NCBI GenBank assembly: GCA_963752935.1
Contig: CAVWAL010000023.1
Location: 62,001 to 126,000, forward strand
Length of the DNA: 64,000 bases
Origin: RI-153 sp963752935
GTDB taxonomy: Bacteria > Chloroflexota > Anaerolineae > Caldilineales > Caldilineaceae
Direction: 5' to 3'
Made by a program: the position numbers and the translations under genes. The notes under the pieces are model-generated. The model did no database searches and was not told the origin of the DNA. It saw only the letters and a program-made list of their open reading frames with translations. Below, in pieces: positions 7,866-16,543 of this stretch. The stretch's first letter is position 1. Every line of letters starts with the position of its first letter.

Positions 7866-8630
7866 TCAGGCGACCGCCAATCCGCCGTCGACGAGATAGG
7901 CCGCCCCGTTGGCGTAGCCGGCATCATCTGTGGCAAGGAATGTGATAAACGGCGCGATATCCTGCGGGGTACCGGTGCGGCCCAACGGGATCTGTGCTTG
8001 CAGCCGCGCTTCTCGCCCCTCAGGGTCAGGATGATCTTCGTGCATGGGGGTACGTTCCAGGGCGCCTGGGCAGACTGCGACACAGCGGATGCCGTACCTG
8101 GCATAGTGGACGGCCACATAGCGGTTGAGCCCCATCAAGCCGTGCTTGCTTGCCACATACGAAACGTTGGCCGAGCGTCCGTTATACGCCGTCACCGAAA
8201 TCACGATCACGACGACACCGCCGGTTGCTTGGGCTACCATCTGCGCCAGCCCATGTTTGAGCGTCAAAAAAACGCCGCGATAATTCACATTTTGCGTGCG
8301 ATCCCACACGTCTTCGGGCAGGGTATGCAGTTCTCGATCCTCTTTGTGGAGTTGGATGCCGGCATTGGGCACCAGGATGTCGAGTTTGCCCCAGGTTTCC
8401 ACTGTGGTGGCCACCGCGGCAGCCACCTGCGACCCGTCGGCCACATCGGTGACGACGGCGATGGCCTCATGCCCGGCGTCGCGCAGATCAGCCGCCACCG
8501 CCTCGACTCCCGCCGCCGGGATACCCACCACGGCGACGCGCGCACCTTCCTCGGCCATACGCCAAGCCGTGGCTGCACCGATGCCGCTGCCCGCACCGGT
8601 GATCAACGCCACACGTCCCTTAAGTTTCAT
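7866..8630 (-). CDS. SDR-family oxidoreductase
   Basis: Classical short-chain dehydrogenase: N-terminal TGAGSGIGAATA NAD(P)-binding motif, internal VPNAGI (NAG), a catalytic serine in ISVTAYNG and YVASK as the YxxxK catalytic pair, ending in the usual AAYLVDGG segment. Two ATGs are adjacent at 8633 and 8630; the second has better spacing (6 nt) to GAGGAG, giving 254 residues. Substrate is not predictable; it may act on a sugar or sugar acid, given the divergent lactonase-like gene. It is monocistronic and followed by a strong terminator. Confidence 0.88.
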   Translation of the reverse strand: MKLKGRVALITGAGSGIGAATAWRMAEEGARVAVVGIPAAGVEAVAADLRDAGHEAIAVVTDVADGSQVAAAVATTVETWGKLDILVPNAGIQLHKEDRELHTLPEDVWDRTQNVNYRGVFLTLKHGLAQMVAQATGGVVVIVISVTAYNGRSANVSYVASKHGLMGLNRYVAVHYARYGIRCVAVCPGALERTPMHEDHPDPEGREARLQAQIPLGRTGTPQDIAPFITFLATDDAGYANGAAYLVDGGLAVA

Positions 8631-8633
8631 CAT

Positions 8634-9064
8634 TCGCTCCTCTATCAGAAAGTAGTCATCCTTCGTAACGCTATAGGCGCAAAGCAGAACAGAAATCGAC
8701 CACGCCCTTAGATCCAGTAGCGGTTAATTTACAGCATATGCAGGCAATAAGCCATCTGCTTTTCCTCTGCAACCGGAGGCCGCGCCGTCCTTCCTGCATC
8801 GGACACAACCGAAAGGGTGCGTCCCAAGTTTTTCGGTTCTGAACTTCAGGGCAGCTACCCAGAACGGACCGGCACGGAGGCCGGTCCCTACACGTAGGGA
8901 TGGACCTCCGTGTCCATCCGTCGCGGCTTCCCGGTAGACATGGACCAATAATATGGGACACACCCGACCGAAAAATGGCCTACCGCACTTGAGTCAAACA
9001 TGGTATGATCTCGGGAGTCAGGAGAGCAGTTCCCTTCGTTCAGACATCAAAAGGATGAATCATT
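8634..9064. other. Divergent intergenic region
   Basis: 431 bp between the divergent SDR and the lactonase-like gene. It holds the triple hairpin at 8866-8919 and a TATGAT (9004-9009) that could be the -10 of the plus-strand gene, without a good -35. No gene or structured RNA is recognised. Confidence 0.5.
8866..8919. repeat. Triple adjacent hairpin element
   Basis: Three overlapping palindromes: GGACCGG...CCGGTCC (8866-8887), TCCCTA-CACG-TAGGGA (8885-8900) and GGATGGAC-CTCCGT-GTCCATCC (8898-8919). It resembles an intergenic REP-type element; only one copy is in the window. Confidence 0.55.
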
Positions 9065-11017
9065 ATGGCAGATCTGCCGCTAAATGTGCTGCGCCATGGC
9101 GTCGACGAACCACTGCCCGAAGAAAGGACGCTGCGTGCCGGCCCGCTTTCGCTGCTCTACAGCAACGGAGATCTGCGCGCCATTCGCCTGGGAGACCAGG
9201 AGATCCTGAACCGTGTCTATGTGGCGGTGCGAGACCACAATTGGAACACGATTCCGATTGCGCTCTCTGATGTTGAGGTTGAGGAGAACGGCGACAGCTT
9301 CCACATCTCGTACGTCGCCGATCACCGCCAGGGCGAAATCGACTTCCACTGGCAAGGAGCGATCCAGGGTGCGCCGGATGGCACGATCACCTTCTCGATG
9401 GACGGTCTGGCGCGTTCGACCTTTCTGCGCAACCGGATTGGCTTCTGTATCTTGCACCCGGCAACTCTGGCGGGAGCGACCTGTATCGTCGAGCATGTGG
9501 ATGGATCCAGCGAAGAAAGTACCTTTCCACAACGTATTTCGCCACACCAGCCCTTCGTTAACATCCGCGCGATCCGCCATACCGTGCAGGAGGGCATCGA
9601 GGCCGAGGTACGTATGCAGGGCGACATCTTCGAGATGGAAGATCAGCGCAACTGGACTGACGCCTCGTACAAGACCTACTGTACGCCGCTGGGGTTGCCC
9701 TTCCCTGTGGAAATCACAGCGGGCACGCACGTGCGCCAGGAGATCACTTTACGGTTACACGGTGACGCTGTCGATGCAACCCCTGGCGACAACCTGCCCC
9801 TTCGTCTCGATATTCAACAGCGCACCATCGGCGAAATGCCGCGCATAGGGCTGGGTCTCTCTAGCCAGGAAAGCGTCCTCGAACGCAAAGAGATCGATCG
9901 ACTGCGCAGCCTGCATCTGTCACATCTGCGCGTGGACATCGACTTTGCCCGCCCCGACTGGCAGGACGAATTGCGCCGCGCCGGTGACGAAGCCGACGCC
10001 ATTGGATCTCGGCTGGAAATTGCGCTGCACCTTTCCAACGATGCAGAGGCCGAACTGGCAACACTGCGCTCGATCGTGGCCGATCTGCGCCCGCCGGTGC
10101 AACATTGGTTGATCTATCACAAAGACGAAAAGGGCATACAGGCACAGTGGGTAGAGTTGGCTCGAAAGCACCTGACCGACTATGATCGCGTCGACTTCGG
10201 CGCAGGGACGAATGCCTACTTCACCGAGCTCAACCGCAACCGGCCCCCTTCCACGGCGCTTGACCTGATCTGCTACTCGCTAAACCCGCAGGTTCACGCC
10301 TTCGACAACCGCTCGCTCATGGAGACGCTGCCCACACAGGCTGCCACCGTGGAAAGTGCCCGGCTGCTCGCCGCCGGTCGCCCCATCGCCGTATCGCCCA
10401 TTACCCTGCGGCCTCGCTTCAACCCCAACGCTGCAAGCGCCGCGGCAAGCGCCGCTAACGATACGTCCGATCAACTGCCCAGCGCGGTGGACGTGCGTCA
10501 GATGTCGCTCTTCGCCGCTGCCTGGACGGTGGGCAGCCTCAAGGCAATGGCCGAAAGCAGCGTGCAGAGCGTCACCTACTTCGAGACGGTGGGTTGGCGT
10601 GGCGTTATGGAAGGCACAACCGGCTCACCCCTGCCCGAGCGCTTCCCCTCGCAGCCAGAAGAAGTCTTCCCGCTCTACCACATCCTCGCCGATGTGGCGG
10701 GATGCGCAGGTGCGCCTGTCCTCCTCAGCCAGAGCAGCGACAATGGTCGAGTCACCGGCTTTGCCTTCCGTCGCGATGGCGAGATCCGCGTACTGGTCGC
10801 CAATCTTACCGATAAGATACAAGAGGTAACCGTCCACCACGGCGGGGATCGGGTGCGCCTGCGTATCCTCAACGAACGCAACGCTCGCACGGCGATGAGT
10901 GCACCCGAGGGGTTTCGCGACGAAGAGCGCTTACCTATCGATCCTGCATACGGACAGACGGCACTGCGCCTGTTACCCTATGCTGTAGCCCGTCTCGATA
11001 TTGGGCCGGTGCAATAA
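9065..11017 (+). CDS. Large protein resembling D-apionate lactonase
   Basis: 650 residues, no signal peptide, start preceded by AAGGA. The N-terminal third is a beta-rich domain (for example FHISYVADHRQGEIDFHW, FPQRISPHQPFVNIRAI, RNWTDASYKTY); the middle looks like a TIM-barrel region and the C-terminus a small beta domain. This organisation and several N-terminal words resemble the ApnL family, which opens D-apionolactone in apiose catabolism; the assignment is from memory of the family and moderate. It is followed 26 bp later by an unknown gene in the same operon. It could act on a different sugar lactone. Confidence 0.55.
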   Translation: MADLPLNVLRHGVDEPLPEERTLRAGPLSLLYSNGDLRAIRLGDQEILNRVYVAVRDHNWNTIPIALSDVEVEENGDSFHISYVADHRQGEIDFHWQGAIQGAPDGTITFSMDGLARSTFLRNRIGFCILHPATLAGATCIVEHVDGSSEESTFPQRISPHQPFVNIRAIRHTVQEGIEAEVRMQGDIFEMEDQRNWTDASYKTYCTPLGLPFPVEITAGTHVRQEITLRLHGDAVDATPGDNLPLRLDIQQRTIGEMPRIGLGLSSQESVLERKEIDRLRSLHLSHLRVDIDFARPDWQDELRRAGDEADAIGSRLEIALHLSNDAEAELATLRSIVADLRPPVQHWLIYHKDEKGIQAQWVELARKHLTDYDRVDFGAGTNAYFTELNRNRPPSTALDLICYSLNPQVHAFDNRSLMETLPTQAATVESARLLAAGRPIAVSPITLRPRFNPNAASAAASAANDTSDQLPSAVDVRQMSLFAAAWTVGSLKAMAESSVQSVTYFETVGWRGVMEGTTGSPLPERFPSQPEEVFPLYHILADVAGCAGAPVLLSQSSDNGRVTGFAFRRDGEIRVLVANLTDKIQEVTVHHGGDRVRLRILNERNARTAMSAPEGFRDEERLPIDPAYGQTALRLLPYAVARLDIGPVQ

Positions 11018-11043
11018 GCGAGGAGTTCCAGCGAGGAGGTCTC

Positions 11044-11883
11044 ATGCAAACCACCACTTTATCCGACATTGTGCGAGCGCATCCCTACGCCGATTTTGCC
11101 GATTGGTGGCCCATGGGTGAACATTTTTTGCGCTTCATGTCCAACGCGATCGGTACGCTATGGCGCACCGTACACCGCAATCCCCAGCCACTTTCTGTGG
11201 TAGAAACATATACAGCGGAATACCTGTCCACTGTCTACGGCCGCACGATGCGCCCGGATCTTGTCAGCAACTTTGCCACCGGCCAGAATCTCGACACCCT
11301 CTACTCGGGCGAGTTTGATGCGCTCTCGTATGGATACTATCGGGCTGCATATATCTGGATTGAATCGCATGCAAAGTCGATAGCGATTGATCCTGCCGCC
11401 GAAAAGCGCATCTTCGCAGAGCGTGTGGGCGCCCGTTTCTATCAGCAGCTACACGAATACCTACAATTGGATCTACCCCAACATTTGGAGACCCCCGCGC
11501 AGTTCGCGCAACTGGAACAAGCGCTGCAAACCGTGGGCAAGTTTCTGGTGGACGAAGGCTATCTACGCGACCACTTTGCCTTCCGCTTTGATGTGAATGT
11601 GGAACACAACAATCAGATGATTCGACAGTCCGCCGCGGATGCATTGCACAAACTGAGAGAAGACGGCCTGATCTATGCGCTCTACGAAATGGGATACCCC
11701 GTCATATTGCCGTCGGCGGTCTATCTCTACCACACGATGGGCGAAGCGCAGCATCATTCCTCGCGCACGATTCAGGAACTCTTCTTGCGCATGGGCTATG
11801 CCGCCGGCGAAACCAAAGACTTCGATCCCACAGGCTATCCTTCGGAGTTGGTTGTGGAACTGTGGGAGATCGGCCCAAGATAA
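11044..11883 (+). CDS. Unknown cytosolic protein
   Basis: 279 residues with a strong GAGGAGG site before the ATG. I do not recognise the family. It is rich in aromatic residues and predicted mainly helical (DFADWWPMGEHFLRFM, LSYGYYRAAYIWIESHAKS, FYQQLHEYLQLDLPQHLE). Candidate polar residues include HNNQ near 196 and HTMGEAQHHSS near 236, which could bind a metal. It is the second gene of an operon with the lactonase-like protein and is followed by a strong hairpin, so a role in the same sugar pathway is plausible but unproven. Confidence 0.6.
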   Translation: MQTTTLSDIVRAHPYADFADWWPMGEHFLRFMSNAIGTLWRTVHRNPQPLSVVETYTAEYLSTVYGRTMRPDLVSNFATGQNLDTLYSGEFDALSYGYYRAAYIWIESHAKSIAIDPAAEKRIFAERVGARFYQQLHEYLQLDLPQHLETPAQFAQLEQALQTVGKFLVDEGYLRDHFAFRFDVNVEHNNQMIRQSAADALHKLREDGLIYALYEMGYPVILPSAVYLYHTMGEAQHHSSRTIQELFLRMGYAAGETKDFDPTGYPSELVVELWEIGPR

Positions 11884-11886
11884 AAT

Positions 11887-11915
11887 ATGTCCCAGGTCCG
11901 TTGGACCTGGGACAT
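11887..11915 (+). terminator. Hairpin terminator after the two-gene operon
   Basis: A perfect 13-bp stem (arms 11887-11899 and 11903-11915) with a GTT loop begins 4 bp after the stop and is followed by CTATATTT. The U-run is weak. Confidence 0.6.
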
Positions 11916-12378
11916 CTATATTTAACTATCCGAGTTTGCGAGTCGGTTCGCCCGGAACGTATTCGAGCAAAACCAAACGCGGTTCGAGAAGCACCGACTC
12001 ACCCAGATAGATTGTTATTGAGCTGTTTGTCACGAACCCATTTGCTACTGATGCTGATCATCTTCGCGCCGGTATGTTAACGCCACGTTGCGAAAACATT
12101 AGCGTTTGATAAGCGTTCCTGGGTCTGCTTAAATGGGAACGGCGATACGGTAGACTAGACGAAACGAAAGCAGCGAAAGCAGCGGCACATTTCGTCCTCC
12201 GCCTATCCAAAAGTGGATACGCCTGCCGCCAAAAATACATTACGCAGGAAAAAGTACCGACAGTGACTACGTTTCTAGCCTGAGGTTCACAGCACCCGGC
12301 GAGACAGGCCCGTGTAAATAGGAAGGAATGCTGCGCACTGCAATTTCGGGATAGAGATTAAGATTGGACACAATTGAC
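11916..12378. other. Intergenic region upstream of the PhoD-like gene
   Basis: About 460 bp without a convincing gene. A possible plus-strand promoter is TTGATA (12106-12111), 17 nt, TTAAAT (12129-12134). No riboswitch was recognised. Confidence 0.35.
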
Positions 12379-14139
12379 ATGACTCCCCCAACCGTACGAA
12401 ACAGTGTTGCCGGGTTGGTATTGTTGCTAACCCTGTTCTTAACTGCTTGTAGCCCATCACCCCTGCCTATCGCCTCTTTGCCGCCGTCCGCCCCTCAAGT
12501 TGACACACTGCCGCTCAGCTTTCCATACGGCGTCGCCAGCGGTGACGTGGATCAGAACAATGCCGTGCTTTGGACACAGAGCACGGTCACCGGTCCGCTG
12601 ACGTTTACGGTGGAAAGCGCAGATCTTGCCGCGCCTCAGCTTCTCGTGACCACCGTCGTCGACGCCGCCACGCCGGTCACCGTTACGGCGACGGATCTGA
12701 TCCCGGGTGCGCACTACACCTATCACGCCGAAAATGGCGCGGGTGAGCAATCGAGCGGCCAATTTCGCACCCCGGCTGCAGACGGCTATTCCGGTCTACG
12801 CTTCGGGGCTTCGGGCGATTGGCGCGGGGACATGGCGCCGTATCCGTCCATCGCCAACGTGGCGGCGCGCGATCTCGATTTCTTCGTCCTCATGGGCGAT
12901 ACCATCTACGCCGACATACCCTCCGCTGCAGTGGACGGCCAGGCGCGCACGGTGGACGAATTCCGCCGCAAGTACGCCGAAGTCTACGCAGCGATGGACG
13001 GCGACAATCCGTGGCCTGCCTTGCGGGCATCGACATCGCTCTACATCACGCTGGACGATCATGAAGTACTCAACAACTTCGCCGGCGGGGCCGAAGCAGC
13101 CCGCGACAGCCGCTTCCCTGAAGAAATCGGACGCGTCAATGACACCGCCACCTATGAAAGCGCGCTTGAGGCGCTCCAGGACTACAATCCACTGACCGCG
13201 CAATTCTACGCAGACGTGGGCGATTCGCGTGTAGACGGTGAACGCAAGCTGTACCGCTACCGCACCTTTGGGCAAGACGCAGCCCTCATCGTTACCGACA
13301 GCCGCTCTTTCCGAGATCTGCCGCTGGCCGGTCCTGATCGAGACGATGCCGAGGCGGTTGCCGCCTTCCGTCAGGCCACCTTCCGTACAGATCGTACAAT
13401 GTTTGGCGCGGCGCAGGTAGGCGACCTCAAACGCGATCTCCTCGACGCCCACCAACAGGGCGTCACCTGGATCTTTGTAGTGGTGTCGGTGCCTGTGCAA
13501 AACCGTGGCCTGATCTCCGCGCAAGATCGCTTTGAGGGCTTCGCTGCCGAACGCGCCGATCTGCTCCAGTTCATCGCCGAAGAGGGGATCTGCAACGTCG
13601 TCTTCCTCTCGGCCGATATTCACGGCACACTGATCAACGACATCCACTACCGCACTGCCCAGGACGCCCCCGATCAGCCGACCGGCGCTTTCGAGATCAC
13701 CGTCGGCCCGGCGGCTTTCTACCCGGCGCTAGGGGAAGTGGTGCGCCAATATGGGCTGGATCAGGGCTACGTCAGCGAGGAAGAATCTACCTTCTATCGC
13801 AGCCTGCCTGTCGCCTCCGACACGGATGACGAAATCGACGACCGCGACGACTGGGTAAAGGCCAAGATCAACGAGGAACTGATCGCCACCGGCTATAACC
13901 CGCTGGGGCTGGCCGATTCCGCATTGGATGTTGAGTTGGTGCAGGGCGACTACGTGCTCGTCGAGTATTTCGGCTGGAGCGAGTTCGACGTCGACGTCGA
14001 AAGCCAATCGCTTACCGTGACAACCTACGGCATTCCCCCCTACGGCACCACGACGCTGGCGGAAGATCGAGCGGGCGTCCTTGGGCGGACGCCGGAGGTG
14101 GTGGGGCAGTTCGTGGTCCAACCGTCGGCGTGCCGCTGA
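12379..14139 (+). CDS. PhoD-like alkaline phosphatase/phosphodiesterase, lipoprotein
   Basis: About 586 residues from the ATG at 12379; an in-frame TTG at 12364 is an alternative and neither has a good ribosome site. A hydrophobic signal segment ends in the lipobox LTAC, so it is probably lipid-anchored and extracytoplasmic. Family marks are FPYGVASGDVDQNNAVLWTQ, a PhoD N-terminal beta domain, then the metallophosphatase core with ASGDWRGD, LMGDTIYAD, LDDHEVLNNF and LSADIHGTL. The family hydrolyses phosphate mono- and diesters with Ca/Fe cofactors. It is a single gene, convergent with the SDR downstream; phosphate control is not visible. Confidence 0.85.
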   Translation: MTPPTVRNSVAGLVLLLTLFLTACSPSPLPIASLPPSAPQVDTLPLSFPYGVASGDVDQNNAVLWTQSTVTGPLTFTVESADLAAPQLLVTTVVDAATPVTVTATDLIPGAHYTYHAENGAGEQSSGQFRTPAADGYSGLRFGASGDWRGDMAPYPSIANVAARDLDFFVLMGDTIYADIPSAAVDGQARTVDEFRRKYAEVYAAMDGDNPWPALRASTSLYITLDDHEVLNNFAGGAEAARDSRFPEEIGRVNDTATYESALEALQDYNPLTAQFYADVGDSRVDGERKLYRYRTFGQDAALIVTDSRSFRDLPLAGPDRDDAEAVAAFRQATFRTDRTMFGAAQVGDLKRDLLDAHQQGVTWIFVVVSVPVQNRGLISAQDRFEGFAAERADLLQFIAEEGICNVVFLSADIHGTLINDIHYRTAQDAPDQPTGAFEITVGPAAFYPALGEVVRQYGLDQGYVSEEESTFYRSLPVASDTDDEIDDRDDWVKAKINEELIATGYNPLGLADSALDVELVQGDYVLVEYFGWSEFDVDVESQSLTVTTYGIPPYGTTTLAEDRAGVLGRTPEVVGQFVVQPSACR

Positions 14140-14152
14140 CACCAAAACTGGA

Positions 14153-14307
14153 TTGACCCGATTGGTACGGGCACGAGGGGGATGGGGGCGACGTCTCGCC
14201 CATTGTCGCAGATCTCCGTCCCATCCCCCTCATGCCCCGACAACCGGCCCAACATCACGAGGAAGTATCCCAGCCGTAGAACCCAGATCGGCCGCTGTTT
14301 GCCACGC
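14153..14307 (+). repeat. Three-copy dispersed element, copy A
   Basis: About 155 bp, nearly identical to 34982-35134 (same strand) and 48304-48459 (opposite strand). It contains an 18-bp inverted repeat, GGGCACGAGGGGGATGGG against CCCATCCCCCTCATGCCC with one mismatch. It sits between two convergent genes. Confidence 0.85.
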
Positions 14308-14316
14308 TCTATGCTT

Positions 14317-15108
14317 TTACTGCAACGCGTCCAGTTTGCCACCGTCGATCTGGATCGTGGCCCCGCTGACATAGGATGCAGCCTCTGACGCCAGAAAGAC
14401 GACGACGTTGGCGAATTCTTCGGGTGTGCCCAGCCGACCGGCGGGGATACTGGCCTGTGATTCGGCTTTGACCGCCTCGACGCTCTTGCCGCTGCGTTTG
14501 GCGGCAGCCTGATCGAGTTCGTCGATACGCTCGGTGGAGATGCGACCCGGCGCAACCACGTTGACGGTAACGCCGGCGGGCGTCACTTCTTTGATCATGG
14601 TGCGTACGGTGCCAAGGATGCCGGTGCGCATGGCGTTCGAGAGGACCAGATTCGGGATCGGCTGCTTGATCGATGAACTGGTGATGGCGATGATGCGCCC
14701 CCAACCGGCGGCCTTCATCGGGCCGAGCACGGCCTGCGAAAGCCAGACAAAGCTCATCAAGTTCTGGTCGAAAGCCTTGTACCATTGTTCGGTGTTGACA
14801 TTCTCGAAGCCGCCGGCAGGCGGTCCCCCAGCATTGTGGATGGCGATGTCGACACCTCCGAATTCCTCAATGCAGCGTTTTACCGGCGCGTTGACGCCCT
14901 CCTCGCTACTGACGTCGGCGGCGACGGCGATGACGCGGACGCCGGTCTCGGCGCGGATCTGCTCGGCGGCTTGATCGATGTGTTCCTGGCTGCGGCTGGT
15001 AATGACCAGATCACAGCCTTCACGGGCCAGGCCCAGGGCGCAGGCATAGCCCAATCCACGACTGGCCGCCAGGACGACGGCGCGTTTCCCCTTCAGTCCA
15101 AAATTCAT
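14317..15108 (-). CDS. SDR-family protein lacking the catalytic YxxxK
   Basis: 263 residues with an SDR Rossmann start (AVVLAASRGLGYACALGLA), IHNAGGP and a C-terminal SDR end (YVSGATIQIDGG). At the catalytic position TSSSIKQPIPN is followed by LVLSNAMR, so the usual Tyr and Lys are absent. Members of this atypical SDR subgroup exist and are usually annotated simply as SDR oxidoreductases; catalysis may use other residues or be lost. The ATG overlaps the stop of the upstream DapA-family gene by one base, so the two are an operon. Confidence 0.82.
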   Translation of the reverse strand: MNFGLKGKRAVVLAASRGLGYACALGLAREGCDLVITSRSQEHIDQAAEQIRAETGVRVIAVAADVSSEEGVNAPVKRCIEEFGGVDIAIHNAGGPPAGGFENVNTEQWYKAFDQNLMSFVWLSQAVLGPMKAAGWGRIIAITSSSIKQPIPNLVLSNAMRTGILGTVRTMIKEVTPAGVTVNVVAPGRISTERIDELDQAAAKRSGKSVEAVKAESQASIPAGRLGTPEEFANVVVFLASEAASYVSGATIQIDGGKLDALQ

Positions 15109-16017
15109 CAGGCACTCTCCAATAGGTTGAGTCGGTTGAGAATATCGTCGAGGTCGGCAAGCGTCTCCTCATCCACCGGCATATAGGGCTTGCGTGGCGT
15201 GGGCGACGCGATGACGCCTCGTTTGGCATAAATGTGTTTGCGCAGCGCCAGGTTGATCCCCTTCTGGTTCTCAAAGCGGATCAGCGGCACGTAGTGGTAG
15301 AAGGTCTCTGTGGCGCCGTCGATGTCGCCCGCCGTCCACTTGCGGTGGATCTCCACCAGGATCTCGGGGAAGGCGAAACCGGTCATGGTGCCGCTGGCGC
15401 CGTGGCGCAATTCTTCCAGGAACATCATGCCGCCCAACCCGCCGAAGATGACCATATCTGGGCAGGCTTTGCGCACGAGGCTGACTTTGCTGGGCGACGG
15501 TTCGTCCTCGAGCTTGAGGAAGTTGCAGATCGGCGCTTCCGCGGCGATGCGGGCGATGGTGTCGACGTGCATGGTCACGCCGGTGCTGCTCGGGATGATC
15601 CTGCATGACGATGGGGATATCGAGGGCGTCGGCGATGGTAAGGTAGTGGCCACGGATCGCCTCTTGATCGGCCTTCATGAACTTGGGCGGCGCGATCATC
15701 ACGGCTTTGGCCCCTAGCGCCTGGGCGCGCTTGCTGCGCATGAGACAGCCTTCGGTGCTGTCGTCGTGGCTGCTGCCCACGCAGATGGAAATGCGACCAT
15801 CGTTGGCCTTGAGGATGCCCTCGATCACCAGATCGCGCTCGTCCTCGGCCACCTTGCTCGTCTCCCCCAACACGCCGAGGATGGTCATCCCGTTGACGCC
15901 CTTCTCCACGTTGAAGTCGGTCAGTGTCTGCAAACTGTCCAGATCTAGTGAATAGTCCGGGTGAAACGGCGTCGGTGTGATGTTGTAGATGCCGGTTACG
16001 TAGCCAAAATCGGGCAT
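15108..16017 (-). CDS. DapA-family aldolase/synthase, frameshifted
   Basis: Starts at ATG 16017 with AAGGAG upstream. The first part reads MPDFGYVTGIYNITPTPF...VNGMTILGVLGETSKV, a dihydrodipicolinate synthase/N-acetylneuraminate lyase family N-terminus. After IVMQDHP the frame breaks: an extra C in the CCC at 15592-15594 moves the rest (SSTGVTMHVDTIARIA..., FLKLEDEPSPS containing the family Lys) to another frame, ending at 15108. Joined length is about 302 residues, normal for the family. Likely a 2-keto-sugar-acid aldolase rather than true DapA. Either a sequencing error or a recent mutation; both halves are otherwise intact. Confidence 0.8.
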
Positions 16018-16543
16018 AAAGATCTCCTTGTAGAGAGTAGTGGTTGGAACAGAGCGGCACCGTGGGCAGAGACGAGATGACGGGATGATGAGGATGATGC
16101 ACTTTTCGCTCGATCGTGTCATCCTCATCATCGCATCATCTCATCATCTCCACAAATCCCGCGGGCAGGCGCCGGGCAGGCCCGGGCACGTCCGCTACGC
16201 GCCGATCGGCCCACAGCGTGGCGACGCCAGTACGGCAGTCAAATTGTGGCAGAAATGGGTGTCGTCCGCTGTGTGCGACCAGACAGGGAGGAAAGATCAG
16301 GGATTTGTCGTTTTCAACGGAGACACAAGCCAATTGTCCGATCCAATTACAGGGCGCCCGGCTTAGAATCACAGACAGGCTAAGCGGTCTCTGCCAATCC
16401 TATCGAGTGCATTTCCTCGCTCCAGCCAACCGCAAATACGCTCATTTCGTTGTAAGCCACGGTCTTTCTTCACCTGAGGAGTCCGTTTGTACTGACAATT
16501 TTCTCCGTATCAACCCTTCATCCCTTTCGCAAAGGAGGTACTC
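16018..16543. other. Divergent intergenic region
   Basis: 526 bp between the divergent DapA-family gene and the secreted protein. It holds palindrome copy 2 (16074-16150) and otherwise low-information sequence. No promoter is convincing. Confidence 0.4.
16074..16150. repeat. Dispersed GATGATG palindrome, copy 2
   Basis: Arms GAGATGACGGGATGATGAGG... and the mirrored CATCCTCATCATCGCATCATC... enclose a loop differing from the other copies (around CACTTTTCGCTCGATCGTG). It is the most diverged of four copies. Confidence 0.65.

Noticed and set aside
11926..12033. 35-codon minus-strand ORF reading ...LLEPRLVLLEYVPGEPTRKLG
   Set aside because: Looks protein-like, but is short, GTG-started, has no ribosome site and no recognised family. 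Possibly a gene remnant.
16136..16372. Minus-strand ORF ending ...ADRRVADVPGPARRLPAGFVEMMR
   Set aside because: The end looks like a degraded protein tail but the rest is not protein-like and runs into palindrome copy 2.
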